This document shows positions 9,596-17,976 of a stretch of 42,905 nt of DNA, one piece after another. The notes beneath the pieces were generated by a model, which made no database searches, was not told the origin of the DNA, and saw only the letters and a program-made list of their open reading frames with translations. This stretch comes from Myxococcaceae bacterium (GTDB lineage: Bacteria; Myxococcota; Myxococcia; Myxococcales; Myxococcaceae): positions 1-42,905 of the forward strand of contig JAIBBR010000029.1 in assembly GCA_019694575.1 (NCBI GenBank). The letters are read 5' to 3'. The translations under genes and the position numbers were made by a program. Numbering within the stretch: the first letter of the stretch is position 1; each line of letters begins with the position of its first letter.

Positions 9596-10362
9596 GCCTT
9601 CATCATCGCTTCGTATTCTTTCTTTTCTGCTTCAGTTGCCTTTTGGCCGCCGAGCATCGTCTTCACCAAGTAAGGCGGCGCGTCGATTTTTTTGCCTTCG
9701 CTCATTGCCCACAGGTCCCACATCGAGGGCAGGTCAACGTGGCTGTTGCTGTCGTCGGGCACGTTGACGCCAGCGTCTTTGAGCGCCTTTTTCATCGCCT
9801 TCTCTTGGGCTTTCCACGCTTCTTTGGAGCCATTGAGAATGTTCTTCATGAAGTAGATGTCCCAGAATTTTTTCTCGGTCTCTTTGGACATTTTGCCCAG
9901 GCCCTTGCCTCCGCCTTCGCCCACGCCTTCTTTGATGGCGTCAATCATCTTGTTGCCGACGCTGTTGGTGGTTTTGTTGAAGCTGTTTTTCACCATCGTG
10001 CTGAACGTGTTGTCGCCCTTGAAAAGGTCGCCCAATGGTCCCAGCTCGCTGTTGCTCGGCGCCGACGTGCTGTCGTTGAAAAAGTTGGAGCTGGTCGACT
10101 TGCTGCCGTCGTCGCCAAAGAAACCGGTCACCGTGTTGTTGCCGAAGAGCGAACCGCCGAGTGAACTGGCCCTCTCTCCTCTGATAGCGCCGCCCACGTC
10201 TACCCCGAGCAACGCTGAGCTGGTCGCCTTGAGCTGAACGTCTTTATTCGAAAAGCTGGAGCTGCCCGAGAAGCCGCTCTCGGCGCCGGGTGCCTGCTGG
10301 GGTGCTGTTTCTTCGACCTTCTGCTGGGTCAGATTGCCGCTGCCGATTTTGGGAATACTCAT
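9592..10362 (-). CDS. Unrecognised Asn/Ser/Lys-rich protein
   Basis: 256 aa from the ATG at 10362 ([10 protein letters not shown]...). A TTG five codons upstream is less likely. There is no signal peptide or transmembrane segment. The N-terminal half (about 1-140) is low complexity, rich in Ser, Asn, Gly and Phe ([18 protein letters not shown]), and probably disordered. The C-terminal half (about 140-256) is helical and Lys/Glu/Met-rich, with WDIYFMKNI and the Trp-rich [16 protein letters not shown]. The composition differs from the Ala/Arg-rich neighbours, and the upstream 130 bases are visibly AT-rich, which may mark a later arrival. No family is recognised; a secreted or surface-associated role is only a guess. 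Confidence 0.65.
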   Translation of the reverse strand: MSIPKIGSGNLTQQKVEETAPQQAPGAESGFSGSSSFSNKDVQLKATSSALLGVDVGGAIRGERASSLGGSLFGNNTVTGFFGDDGSKSTSSNFFNDSTSAPSNSELGPLGDLFKGDNTFSTMVKNSFNKTTNSVGNKMIDAIKEGVGEGGGKGLGKMSKETEKKFWDIYFMKNILNGSKEAWKAQEKAMKKALKDAGVNVPDDSNSHVDLPSMWDLWAMSEGKKIDAPPYLVKTMLGGQKATEAEKKEYEAMMKA

Positions 10363-10495
10363 GGCCCACGCTTTCAAAAAATTAAGAAAAAAGACGACTC
10401 TTTAGGTTTATCGACCACGACCCCGGCGGAGTTGTCTCTTTTTTTGATAATCAATGTGAAATCAGCATGTTAATTGGCTGGCGGCCCCGACAGGC

Positions 10496-11452
10496 CTACT
10501 TCATGAGGCCAATTTCTTTTAGCCGCTGGCGCAAAAACGCGTCGGCGGTCATCGGCGGGTAGCGGGCAGGGTTGTCTTGCGACGTGCAGGCGTCGAGCAC
10601 CGCCAAGGAGCAATCGGGGTAGGGGTGCACAAAAAACGGCATTGAGTAGCGCTCGATGTCGTCGTCAGCGCTCTTGGGGTTCACCACCCGGTGGGTGGTA
10701 GCGGGCACCACTTCGTTGGTGACCCGCGAAAGCATGTCGCCCGAGTCGACGACGATTTGCCCCTTTAACGCCTCGACGGCGATCCAGTCGCCTTGACGGG
10801 TCAGAATTTCGAGGCCTGACGACGTGCTCTCGCAAAGCAGAGTAATGAGGTTGATGTCCTCGTGTTCGGCCGCGCGCACCGCTCCGGGAATGAACCGCTT
10901 CTTCAGCGGTGGGTAGTGAATGATGCGCAAAATCGAATTGCCCTCCCTCGCCATGTCACTGAAGGTGCCTTGCGGCACTTTGAAATAATCGGCCAGCGCG
11001 CGCAGCATCACCGACGCCGCCCCGTCGAGCGCCTGGAAGAGTGCGAGCGAGTTCTCTTTGAACGTCTTTAACTCTTTCGGCCACACGTTGTTGCCATATG
11101 CGCCCGCTCGAGGGTGACCTTGGGCCAAGTCGCGGCCAATGTGAAAAAACTCTTTCATGTCGCCCACGGCACGGTTCTTTGCGTGCTCTTTGCCGTAACC
11201 GGTGTAGCCCCGCTGGCCGCCACCGCCCGGCACTTCGAGTGCGTGCTTCGCCTCTGAGGGCAGGGCGAAGAGCGTCGCGGCGTCGGCGTAGGTGCGGCGA
11301 ATCAACGCGTCGTCGACGCCGTGGTGGGTGAGCGAGACAAAACCGAAGGCTTTGATGCCGTCACCGAAGGCGGCGATGAAACGCTCACGCTGGGCCGGCG
11401 TTCCTTTCGAGTAGTCAGACAAATCAAGTTGGGGAATGCGGGCGGTAGACAT
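10496..11452 (-). CDS. 2-oxoglutarate/Fe(II) oxygenase, isopenicillin-N-synthase-like family
   Basis: 318 aa, predicted cytoplasmic. The N-terminal DIOX_N-type region (IPQLDLSDY..., FGFVSLTHHGV) is followed by the double-stranded beta-helix core. Visible ligands are the HxD pair at His197/Asp199 (AEHEDINLITLL), the distal His254 (TTHRV) and the 2-oxoglutarate-binding RxS at Arg268/Ser270 (ERYSMPFF). The family oxidises small molecules and the substrate cannot be read from sequence. The start MSTARIPQLDLSDY at 11452 is preferred over an 81-codon upstream extension, because the extension has no family resemblance and runs antisense into the divergent membrane-protein gene. Confidence 0.85.
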   Translation of the reverse strand: MSTARIPQLDLSDYSKGTPAQRERFIAAFGDGIKAFGFVSLTHHGVDDALIRRTYADAATLFALPSEAKHALEVPGGGGQRGYTGYGKEHAKNRAVGDMKEFFHIGRDLAQGHPRAGAYGNNVWPKELKTFKENSLALFQALDGAASVMLRALADYFKVPQGTFSDMAREGNSILRIIHYPPLKKRFIPGAVRAAEHEDINLITLLCESTSSGLEILTRQGDWIAVEALKGQIVVDSGDMLSRVTNEVVPATTHRVVNPKSADDDIERYSMPFFVHPYPDCSLAVLDACTSQDNPARYPPMTADAFLRQRLKEIGLMK

Positions 11453-11548
11453 GTGCGCTTGAGTGTACCGACACTGCCGCGGCTGCGCTCGAAACTGGCC
11501 AGCGCGCTTTTCACCCGTTGGGGGAACCGCTATGGGCTCCCACTGTCG

Positions 11549-13228
11549 ATGACAATTTCTCCCGTTCTCACGAGCCGTTGGCACTTGTGGGCCGCTGGCG
11601 CCTTTGGTGTTGCCTGGTACTTGGCTTTGGGGGGTGGGCACACCCTCGACGTCACCCAGATTGATTGGTTGATTCAGGGCGACTGGAACATGCACCTGTT
11701 CAGTTGGCTCTTTGCCCGCAACGCCCCGTGGGAATTTCCCTTAGGCCAAGCGCCAGCGCTGCTTTACCCGCATGGCAGCTCGCTCGCTTTCGCCGACGGC
11801 ATGCCGTGGGTGGGCGTGTTTTTTAAGCTGTTCTCTTCGCTGCTGCCGCTCGACTTTCAGCCGCAGGGGCTGTGGTTTTTGAGCTGCTTCGTGATGCAAG
11901 GCGTGGTCGGCGCGAAGTTGGCGACGCTCTTCACGAAAGACAAAGTGTCGGCGTTTTTTACCGGCATGCTGTGGGTGCTCTGCCCGGTGCTTTCGGCGCG
12001 CTTGGCTCACCCGTCACTGTGCGCGCTGTGGGTGCTGCTGGCACTTATTTACCTGCATGTAAAGCCGTACGCGGACAACGGCATGTTTCGGCGCGCGATG
12101 GTGACGGTGCTGCTGCTCGTTTCGTTCGTCAGCGGCATTCACATGTACCTCACCGCGATGGTGCTCGCGCTCTCGGTGGCGCTGCTGGTGCGCGTGGTGT
12201 TGATTGAGAAGAGCGTCTCGCTGGGCGAAGGCGCGGGCTGGTTCGGTGGCATCGCAGTCACCTGCTTGGGCACGATGTGGCTGCTCGGTTTCATCAAAGG
12301 CGCTCCCACCGGCCTTGGCGCTGAAGGCTTCGGCGACTTCTCGTCAGACCTGGCGACGTTCTTGAACCCCATGGGTTGGTCGCGGGTGGTTCCCGATTTT
12401 CCGGTCAACGCGCGGCAGGGCGAAGGCTTTGCGTATTTGGGCTTGGGCGTGGTGTTGCTCCTCGCCATTCGGGCGGTGTTGTGGCTCAAAAAACGCGATG
12501 CCAACTGGCAAACGGTGAAGCCGCTCATGCCGTTGCTCGTGGTGGCGGTGGTGATGGCGCTCTATGCGCTTTCATATCGCGTCACCGTTTTTGGCCGGCC
12601 GTTGTTCGAAGTGCCGGCACTGTTCAAATGGTTGAACCCGCTGCCTTCGATGTTTCGCAGCTCGGGGCGCTTCATGTGGCCCCTGCACTTGTGTCTCGTG
12701 GTCGCCGGCGTCAGCGCGCTGAAGACCTTGTCGGCCAAACCGGCGCTGGCCCGCGGCATCATCGGGCTGGTCTTCTTGCTGCAACTGCTCGACGTCGACT
12801 TCGAGCATTCAGAATTCAATCGCGCCAAGCCCATGCGCCTTGAAAAATTGACCGACCCGCGCTGGAGCTTGATGTCGCGTGACTACCAACACCTGGCGAT
12901 GCACCCACTGCAGCTGTTGTGGATCTGCCGATATGACTTCAACGCGATGCCGCGCTTTTCGTACGAGGCGTACCGGCAGAAGTTGACGTTCAACAGTGGG
13001 CACGTGGCGCGCGCTCCGCTGGGTATCGAAAAAGAGTGTGAGCAGCATTTGGGGGCAGCCCCGTTAGACGCTCAAACCGTTTACGTCGTCACTCCAGAAT
13101 TTCTTGTCGATTTTGTCGAGCGTTCGGCGACCTGCGGCGTGCTTGAAGGTTATGCGGTGTGCGTGTCGAACGAGCGGCGAACGGCGTTGCTCGAAGCGCT
13201 AGAAAAAACACCGCTGCGGTTGCGGTAA
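11549..13228 (+). CDS. Polytopic inner-membrane protein, GT-C-like
   Basis: 559 aa from ATG 11549 (MTISPVLTSRW...). Roughly ten or more hydrophobic segments span the first ~440 residues. There is a large non-membrane loop after the first helix (residues about 35-90), and an acidic/aromatic soluble C-terminal region of about 120 residues. This layout resembles membrane-bound glycosyltransferases of the GT-C fold and DUF6311-type proteins, which use polyprenyl-linked sugars, but no catalytic motif could be assigned. The 76 codons upstream of the chosen ATG are antisense to the oxygenase gene and lack membrane character, so they are excluded. Start choice is moderate because no clear ribosome binding site is visible. 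Confidence 0.7.
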   Translation: MTISPVLTSRWHLWAAGAFGVAWYLALGGGHTLDVTQIDWLIQGDWNMHLFSWLFARNAPWEFPLGQAPALLYPHGSSLAFADGMPWVGVFFKLFSSLLPLDFQPQGLWFLSCFVMQGVVGAKLATLFTKDKVSAFFTGMLWVLCPVLSARLAHPSLCALWVLLALIYLHVKPYADNGMFRRAMVTVLLLVSFVSGIHMYLTAMVLALSVALLVRVVLIEKSVSLGEGAGWFGGIAVTCLGTMWLLGFIKGAPTGLGAEGFGDFSSDLATFLNPMGWSRVVPDFPVNARQGEGFAYLGLGVVLLLAIRAVLWLKKRDANWQTVKPLMPLLVVAVVMALYALSYRVTVFGRPLFEVPALFKWLNPLPSMFRSSGRFMWPLHLCLVVAGVSALKTLSAKPALARGIIGLVFLLQLLDVDFEHSEFNRAKPMRLEKLTDPRWSLMSRDYQHLAMHPLQLLWICRYDFNAMPRFSYEAYRQKLTFNSGHVARAPLGIEKECEQHLGAAPLDAQTVYVVTPEFLVDFVERSATCGVLEGYAVCVSNERRTALLEALEKTPLRLR

Positions 13229-13343
13229 CGCGTCGCGAAATGCCTCACCGCGCACTTCTTCGCGTCTCCAAGTAAGCGACACGAGGCTGCCCGCATGCGG
13301 CACACGCCGTGCACAACGGCTTCTCACACGAGGAGGGCACACC

Positions 13344-13838
13344 ATGGAAACGCCAAAGCTAAAGAGCGAATTATTGAGTCTGGAACGGCAATATTGGCAG
13401 GCGCTCAAAGACCGCGACATTCAGGGAGCCGTGGCGCTGACCGACGACCCATGCATTGTCACTGGCAGCCAGGGGCTGGGCAGCATTGACCGCGAGACGT
13501 TCGTCACCATGATGCAGAATTCGAGCTACACGCTGAATGATTTTTCGCTCAGCGACGATGCCAAGGTGCTTCAGTTGAGCGATGAGGTGGCGATTCTGGC
13601 GTACAAGGTGCACGAAGACCTCACCGTCGAAGGCGAGCATATTACCCTCGACGCCGCCGACGCTTCGACGTGGGTGAAGCGCGATGGCAATTGGGTATGC
13701 GCGCTGCACACCGAGTCGATTACCGGTGACCCTTTTGGCCGAGACCGTCAGCCGATGAGCAATGGCCACGCGAAAGAAAAAAAGCCAGGCGGAGACGCCG
13801 AAGGCGCTGCGAGCAAAAAGAAAAGCCGCGCCAAGTAG
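13344..13838 (+). CDS. NTF2-like (SnoaL/DUF4440) protein with Lys-rich tail
   Basis: 164 aa. The first ~125 residues follow the cone-shaped NTF2-like layout: an N-terminal helix (ELLSLERQYWQALKDRDI), the loop ALTDDPCIVTGSQGL, then beta strands including EVAILAYKVHEDL and the closing WVKRDGNWVCALHTES. This matches DUF4440/SnoaL-like proteins, which are either small enzymes or ligand-binding folds. The last ~35 residues are Lys/Gly/Ala-rich and probably disordered. A strong GAGG ribosome binding site precedes the ATG. The 115-base gap upstream shows no clear promoter. The biochemical role is unknown. Confidence 0.7.
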   Translation: METPKLKSELLSLERQYWQALKDRDIQGAVALTDDPCIVTGSQGLGSIDRETFVTMMQNSSYTLNDFSLSDDAKVLQLSDEVAILAYKVHEDLTVEGEHITLDAADASTWVKRDGNWVCALHTESITGDPFGRDRQPMSNGHAKEKKPGGDAEGAASKKKSRAK

Positions 13839-13865
13839 CGTCACCCACTGCTAAATTTACCCCGT

Positions 13866-14885
13866 ATGATTCGTCTCGCGGTCGTCGGGGCGGGCCACTG
13901 GGGCCCCAACCTCATTCGTAATTTTCACGACGGTGCGCACAGCAAAGTCACGCGCATCATCGATTCACGGCCCGAGCGCCTAGAACAGCTCAAAGCCCGG
14001 TTCCCCGACATTCCCCTGGGTAGCGATGCGAGCACCGTGTGGTCTGATGCCCAGCTCGACGCGGTGGTGATTGCCACGCCGACCCACACCCACTTCGCGC
14101 TGACGAAAAAAGCGCTCGAAGCCGGCAAACACGTGCTGGTTGAAAAGCCGCTCGCCGACAACACAGAAGACGCTGAAGCGCTCACTGCGCTGGCCGTGAA
14201 AACCGGCAAAGTGTTGATGGTGGGCCACGTGTTTCTTTTCAACCCGGCCGTGCGCCGTGTGAAACAAATGCTCACCGCGGGTGACTTAGGCCGCGTCTAT
14301 TACATCTCGATGGTGCGAACGAATTTGGGGCCCATTCGACTCGACGTCAACGCCGCTTGGGACCTGGCCGCCCATGACATTTCAATCGCTGATGAGTGGC
14401 TGGGCGCGCAGGCTGTTTCGGCGTCGGCCGTCGGAGGGGCATACATCAACCCCGGCGTGCAAGACGCGGTGTTCGCCACGCTGCGCTACCCGGGTGATGT
14501 GCTGGTGAATTTGCACGCTTCGTGGCTCAACCCGCGCAAAAACCGCGACGTGACGGTGGTGGGAGACCGCCGCATGTTGACCTTCGACGACATGAACCTG
14601 CAGGAGCCCATTCGCGTGTACGACAAAGGCGTCACCGAGCAGAAGGTGGGCGGCGTCATCGACACGTTCGCGTCGTTTCGCGCGTCGGTGCGCGAGGGCG
14701 ACATTTCCATTCCCAAGGTGCCGATGGGTGAACCGCTCAAAGCCGAGTGTGAGCACTTCGTAGAATGCGTGATGAAAAACCAGACGCCGATTGCCAGTGC
14801 CGTGAAAGCCACTTCGGTGGTGCGCACGCTCGACGCCATTGCCCGGTCGCTCGCCAATGGTGGCCGCGAAGAAAAGGTGGGTTAA
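13866..14885 (+). CDS. Gfo/Idh/MocA-family sugar dehydrogenase
   Basis: 339 aa, cytoplasmic. The N-terminal Rossmann fold has the NAD(P)-binding motif VVGAGHWGPN (residues 6-15). The hallmark EKPLA is at 93-97 with catalytic Lys94, and DLAAH at 166-170 provides the likely catalytic His170. In the family these enzymes oxidise C3 of UDP-hexuronates or related sugars (the WbpB/WlbA type). The gene is followed after 4 bases by a PLP aminotransferase. This is the standard pair for making a 3-amino sugar for surface glycans, so that role is likely but the substrate is not shown. Confidence 0.88.
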   Translation: MIRLAVVGAGHWGPNLIRNFHDGAHSKVTRIIDSRPERLEQLKARFPDIPLGSDASTVWSDAQLDAVVIATPTHTHFALTKKALEAGKHVLVEKPLADNTEDAEALTALAVKTGKVLMVGHVFLFNPAVRRVKQMLTAGDLGRVYYISMVRTNLGPIRLDVNAAWDLAAHDISIADEWLGAQAVSASAVGGAYINPGVQDAVFATLRYPGDVLVNLHASWLNPRKNRDVTVVGDRRMLTFDDMNLQEPIRVYDKGVTEQKVGGVIDTFASFRASVREGDISIPKVPMGEPLKAECEHFVECVMKNQTPIASAVKATSVVRTLDAIARSLANGGREEKVG

Positions 14886-14889
14886 CCCG

Positions 14890-15984
14890 ATGATTCCGCT
14901 CGTCGACTTGAAGGCCAACTACCTGCCGTTGGCAAAAGAAATTGCCCAGGGTTTCGAGCGCGTGTGTAACGACACCGCGTTCATTTTGGGCGCCGACGTC
15001 AAAGAGTTCGAAAAAGAGTACGCCGCCTTCATCGGCGCCAAGCATTGCATCGGCGTGGCGAATGGTACCGACGCGCTCGAGCTGGCATTGCGCGCCGCGG
15101 GTTTACAGCCGGGTGACGAAGTGCTGGTGCCGACCAACAGCTTCATCGCCAGCGCGCTCGCGGTGGCCCGCGCCGGTGGGCAAGTGAAGTTGGTCGACTG
15201 CGATGACGACTACCTCATCGACCTCGAAAGCTGCGCCAAAGCCGTGACGCCGCGCACCAAGTTCATCATGCCGGTGCATCTGTTTGGCCAATGCGCTCCG
15301 ATGCAGAAGGTGGCTGACTTCGCCAAGGCTCACGCATTGGCAGTGGTTGAAGACGCGGCCCAGGCCCAAGGTGCCAAGCAGAACAACCGCGCGGCCGGTA
15401 CGTTTGGCATCGCCGCGGGCACCAGCTTCTACCCGGGTAAAAATTTGGGCGCGTACGGAGACGGCGGTGCCATCACCACTGACGACGACGCGGTGGCTCA
15501 GAAGCTGCGCGCGTTGCGCAATTACGGCAGTGAAGTGAAGTACCACCACCCCGAGACAGGCTTTAACAGCCGGCTCGATACGCTTCAGGCGGTGGTGCTG
15601 CGCGCCAAGCTGAAACACTTGTCTGACTACAATGCCCAACGCCGCGCCGCCGCCGAGCGCTACCAGGCGTTGCTGAAAGACGTCAGAGGAGTGGGGCTGC
15701 CGCGTACGGCGAGCGGCAACGAGCACATCTGGCACATTTACGCGGTGCGGGTGCCCAAGCGCGACGCGGTGTTGCATTCGCTGCAAGCGCAGAAAATCGG
15801 CGCGGGCATTCATTACCCGGTGCCCATTCATTTGCAGGGCGCGTTCAAATCGTTGGGCCATAAAGCGGGAGATTTTCCCCAGGCCGAAGCCGCCGCCAAC
15901 GAGATGATTTCGCTGCCGATGTACCCCGAGCTCACCGCGGCGCAGGCCGAGCAGGTGGTAGGGGCGCTGCGAAAGGCACTGTAA
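14890..15984 (+). CDS. DegT/DnrJ/EryC1/StrS-family sugar aminotransferase
   Basis: 364 aa. This PLP-dependent fold type I aminotransferase acts on keto-sugars of nucleotide sugars. Visible landmarks are the start MIPLVDLK, GVANGTDALELAL (about 55-67), the PLP-contacting Asp155 in VVEDAAQA, and Schiff-base Lys184 in FYPGKNLGAYGDGGA. The conserved substrate segment HIWHIYAVRV and the IHYPVPIHLQ block are near the C-terminus. The ATG at 14890 is chosen because the family begins at this motif. The gene is 4 bases downstream of the dehydrogenase, so the two are cotranscribed. It most likely aminates the dehydrogenase's 3-keto product, as in WbpE/WlbC-type pathways. Confidence 0.92.
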   Translation: MIPLVDLKANYLPLAKEIAQGFERVCNDTAFILGADVKEFEKEYAAFIGAKHCIGVANGTDALELALRAAGLQPGDEVLVPTNSFIASALAVARAGGQVKLVDCDDDYLIDLESCAKAVTPRTKFIMPVHLFGQCAPMQKVADFAKAHALAVVEDAAQAQGAKQNNRAAGTFGIAAGTSFYPGKNLGAYGDGGAITTDDDAVAQKLRALRNYGSEVKYHHPETGFNSRLDTLQAVVLRAKLKHLSDYNAQRRAAAERYQALLKDVRGVGLPRTASGNEHIWHIYAVRVPKRDAVLHSLQAQKIGAGIHYPVPIHLQGAFKSLGHKAGDFPQAEAAANEMISLPMYPELTAAQAEQVVGALRKAL

Positions 15985-16044
15985 ACAAGCGTGCTCAGCG
16001 CCCGCATTCGCGAGTCAATAGAGCAGTGTGGTTTGCTGCGCGCC

Positions 16045-17184
16045 ATGCGTACGTTCCTGGTCGGAATGCTGCTCTTCGTTCTCGGTGGCTGCTACCCCTC
16101 TATCGGTGACCTTCCCCAAATGGTTGGCGGGGGCACAGACGCCGGGGCAACGCACGGCATGGGCGGTGGCGGCGGCAGCGGGGGTGGCGGTGGTAGCGCC
16201 ACGGGTGGCGGAAATGGCACTGACGCCGGCAAAGACGCGGGGGTTCCCGACGGTGGGCCAAACGTAACGGGCCCCACCATTGGTGGTTGCCCGATGTTTC
16301 CTTTGACACACCCGTTCAACCGCGACGTTTCGAATGACCCGCTGCACCCTGACTCGGCGACGTTCATTACCAATTTGAGCACGCGCGCTCCGGTTATTCG
16401 CAAGCCCAACGGCAACGGTAACGAGTACTTCAACATCGTGCCTGCTTCGCAAGCGTTGGTGCCTTTCGACACCACGCACCAGCAATGGTTCGATTCGAGC
16501 GGAGCCTTCAAAGAATCGTTTGTGGCGGGAGAAGCGCCTGTTCCGACGGGTGTGCTTTACGAAAGTATGACGCCTGGCACCCAGGGCGACCACCACATGA
16601 TGATTGTTCAACAAGGCAGCTGTCGCCTGTTCGAAATGTACTCATGGAACCCCGGTGGACCGACCACGGGCTGGAGCCTTTTGCAGACGTGGGACCTCAC
16701 CAAGTACGAGCAGCTTCCCGAAGGCAAAGGGGCGACGACGGCGGCGGGCACTCCCATCATGCCGGGGGTGGTGTGGAAGCATGAGGTCGACACCGGTGAA
16801 ATCAAGCACGCGCTACAAATCGTCATGGGCTCGGCGGCGCTCTCGCGTTACACGCGCGTTCTGCCGGCGGGGCGTGCGGCGGGTGCCTGCGGCTCGGTCT
16901 ACCCGCTCGATGGTTTTCCTTATGGTGGGCGGCTGCGGCTCAAGGCGAGCTTCGACCCGGCGGCGCGGGGCATTACCGGGCAGACGTCGCTGGTGGTCAT
17001 CAAAGCGCTCAAGAAATACGGGCTATTCAACACCGACGACTCGGGTTACCAAGACCAAGCCGACTTCAGGTTTGGAGGCGGCGCGGTGTGGGACAAAGCC
17101 GACGTTGAGCAGCTCGGGCTTTTGAAGTGGACCGACTTCGAAGTGCCCCAGATGCAGCTGTTGGACAGCATGGCTTGCAATTAA
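16045..17184 (+). CDS. Secreted lipoprotein with Gly-rich linker
   Basis: 379 aa from ATG 16045. The N-terminus is a lipoprotein signal (MRTFLVGMLLFVLGGC) with the acylated Cys at 16. Residues about 30-75 form a Gly/Ser/Asp-rich linker (repeated GGGGS and DAG units), a typical myxobacterial spacer. The remainder looks like a compact secreted domain with paired cysteines (IGGCPMF, RAAGACGSVYPLDGFPYGG) and Tyr/Trp-rich strands. The family is not recognised. The position downstream of the sugar genes may be incidental. It precedes the rplU promoter. Confidence 0.75.
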   Translation: MRTFLVGMLLFVLGGCYPSIGDLPQMVGGGTDAGATHGMGGGGGSGGGGGSATGGGNGTDAGKDAGVPDGGPNVTGPTIGGCPMFPLTHPFNRDVSNDPLHPDSATFITNLSTRAPVIRKPNGNGNEYFNIVPASQALVPFDTTHQQWFDSSGAFKESFVAGEAPVPTGVLYESMTPGTQGDHHMMIVQQGSCRLFEMYSWNPGGPTTGWSLLQTWDLTKYEQLPEGKGATTAAGTPIMPGVVWKHEVDTGEIKHALQIVMGSAALSRYTRVLPAGRAAGACGSVYPLDGFPYGGRLRLKASFDPAARGITGQTSLVVIKALKKYGLFNTDDSGYQDQADFRFGGGAVWDKADVEQLGLLKWTDFEVPQMQLLDSMACN

Positions 17185-17187
17185 CTC

Positions 17188-17252
17188 TGGCCCCCCCCAC
17201 TTTTTTCTGATCAGAAACAAAAGCGTTTGGCTGATCTTGACTGTGGGGGCCA
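17188..17252. repeat. Nested inverted repeats overlapping the rplU promoter
   Basis: An outer arm with a run of eight C (TGGCCCCCCCCAC, 17188-17200) can pair with GTGGGGGCCA at 17243-17252. Inside it lies a perfect 14-bp palindrome TTTCTGATCAGAAA at 17204-17217. The right outer arm lies in the -35/-10 spacer of the putative rplU promoter. It could act as a terminator-like structure for the upstream lipoprotein gene or as an operator. Confidence 0.45.
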
Positions 17253-17265
17253 AACCTCATATTCG
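17237..17265 (+). promoter_or_regulatory. candidate rplU-rpmA promoter
   Basis: TTGACT (17237-17242) and TATTCG (17260-17265) are separated by 17 bases. The expected transcription start is near 17272, giving a leader of about 40 bases that contains GAGG at 17303-17306, six bases before the rplU ATG. Confidence 0.6.
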
Positions 17266-17312
17266 AACCGGCCTTTGCAGGCATATTTGCCCAAGTTCCT
17301 ACGAGGTTAAAG

Positions 17313-17618
17313 ATGTACGCAGTGATCCGCACTGGCGGAAAGCAATACAAAGTGGCTGAAGGCGACCTGCTCCGCATCGAGAAGATCGCGGGCGATGCTG
17401 ATGCCGTCGTGAAGTTCGATGAAGTGCTGATGATTGGCGGAGACGCTCCCAAAGTGGGTCGTCCCCACTTGAGCGGCGCCAAGGTGACGGGCCGTATCGT
17501 TCGCCAAAGCAAGGCTCGCCGCGTGCTCCACTTTCGTAAAGAGAAAGAAGGTTGGACCCGCCGCCGTGGTCACCGTCAGCCTTTCACTGAAGTTCGCATT
17601 TTGAGCATCACCGCTTAA
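17313..17618 (+). CDS. rplU: 50S ribosomal protein L21
   Basis: 101 aa, full length. The start [14 protein letters not shown] is diagnostic, as is the C-terminal [14 protein letters not shown] block. L21 binds 23S rRNA near L20 in the large subunit. It has its own putative promoter, a GAGG ribosome binding site, and rpmA 13 bases downstream, followed by obg. This is the widely conserved rplU-rpmA-obg order. Confidence 0.98.
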   Translation: MYAVIRTGGKQYKVAEGDLLRIEKIAGDADAVVKFDEVLMIGGDAPKVGRPHLSGAKVTGRIVRQSKARRVLHFRKEKEGWTRRRGHRQPFTEVRILSITA

Positions 17619-17631
17619 GGAAGAAGCAGCC

Positions 17632-17907
17632 ATGGCTCATAAAAAAGGACAAGGTTCATCTCGCAACGGGCGCGATTCAAAGTCGCAGCGCCGTGGCGTC
17701 AAAGTCTTTGGCGGCGAAGCCGTTAATGCCGGCAGCATTTTGGTTCGCCAGCTCGGCACCCAGATTCACCCCGGCGTCAACGTGCGTCTCGGCCGTGACT
17801 TCACGCTCTTCGCCACGGTTGATGGCGTGGTGAAGTATGAGCGCAAGGGCAAAGACAAGAAGAAGGTTTCGGTCTACCCGCCCGCAACGCCGACCGCGCA
17901 AGCTTAA
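17632..17907 (+). CDS. rpmA: 50S ribosomal protein L27
   Basis: 91 aa. The N-terminus [20 protein letters not shown] reaches the peptidyl transferase centre in the family. Here it starts directly with AHKKG and lacks the cleavable extension found in Firmicutes. Residues up to about 80 are conserved, and the C-terminus is a short Lys/Pro/Ala tail. A strong AAGGAAG ribosome binding site precedes the ATG. Confidence 0.98.
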   Translation: MAHKKGQGSSRNGRDSKSQRRGVKVFGGEAVNAGSILVRQLGTQIHPGVNVRLGRDFTLFATVDGVVKYERKGKDKKKVSVYPPATPTAQA

Positions 17908-17976
17908 TTGGCTCGAAAGCAGTGGTGAGCCGCGCTGCTAAACGGTGGCTCCCTTTGCCATGCTGTAAAGGCCGTC

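Noticed and set aside
11453-11695. 81-codon N-terminal extension of the oxygenase
   Set aside because: The extension has no family similarity and overlaps the divergent gene; MSTARIPQLDLSDY is the normal start.
15103-15861. 252-codon minus-strand open frame
   Set aside because: Shadow of the PLP aminotransferase gene, whose catalytic residues are all present.
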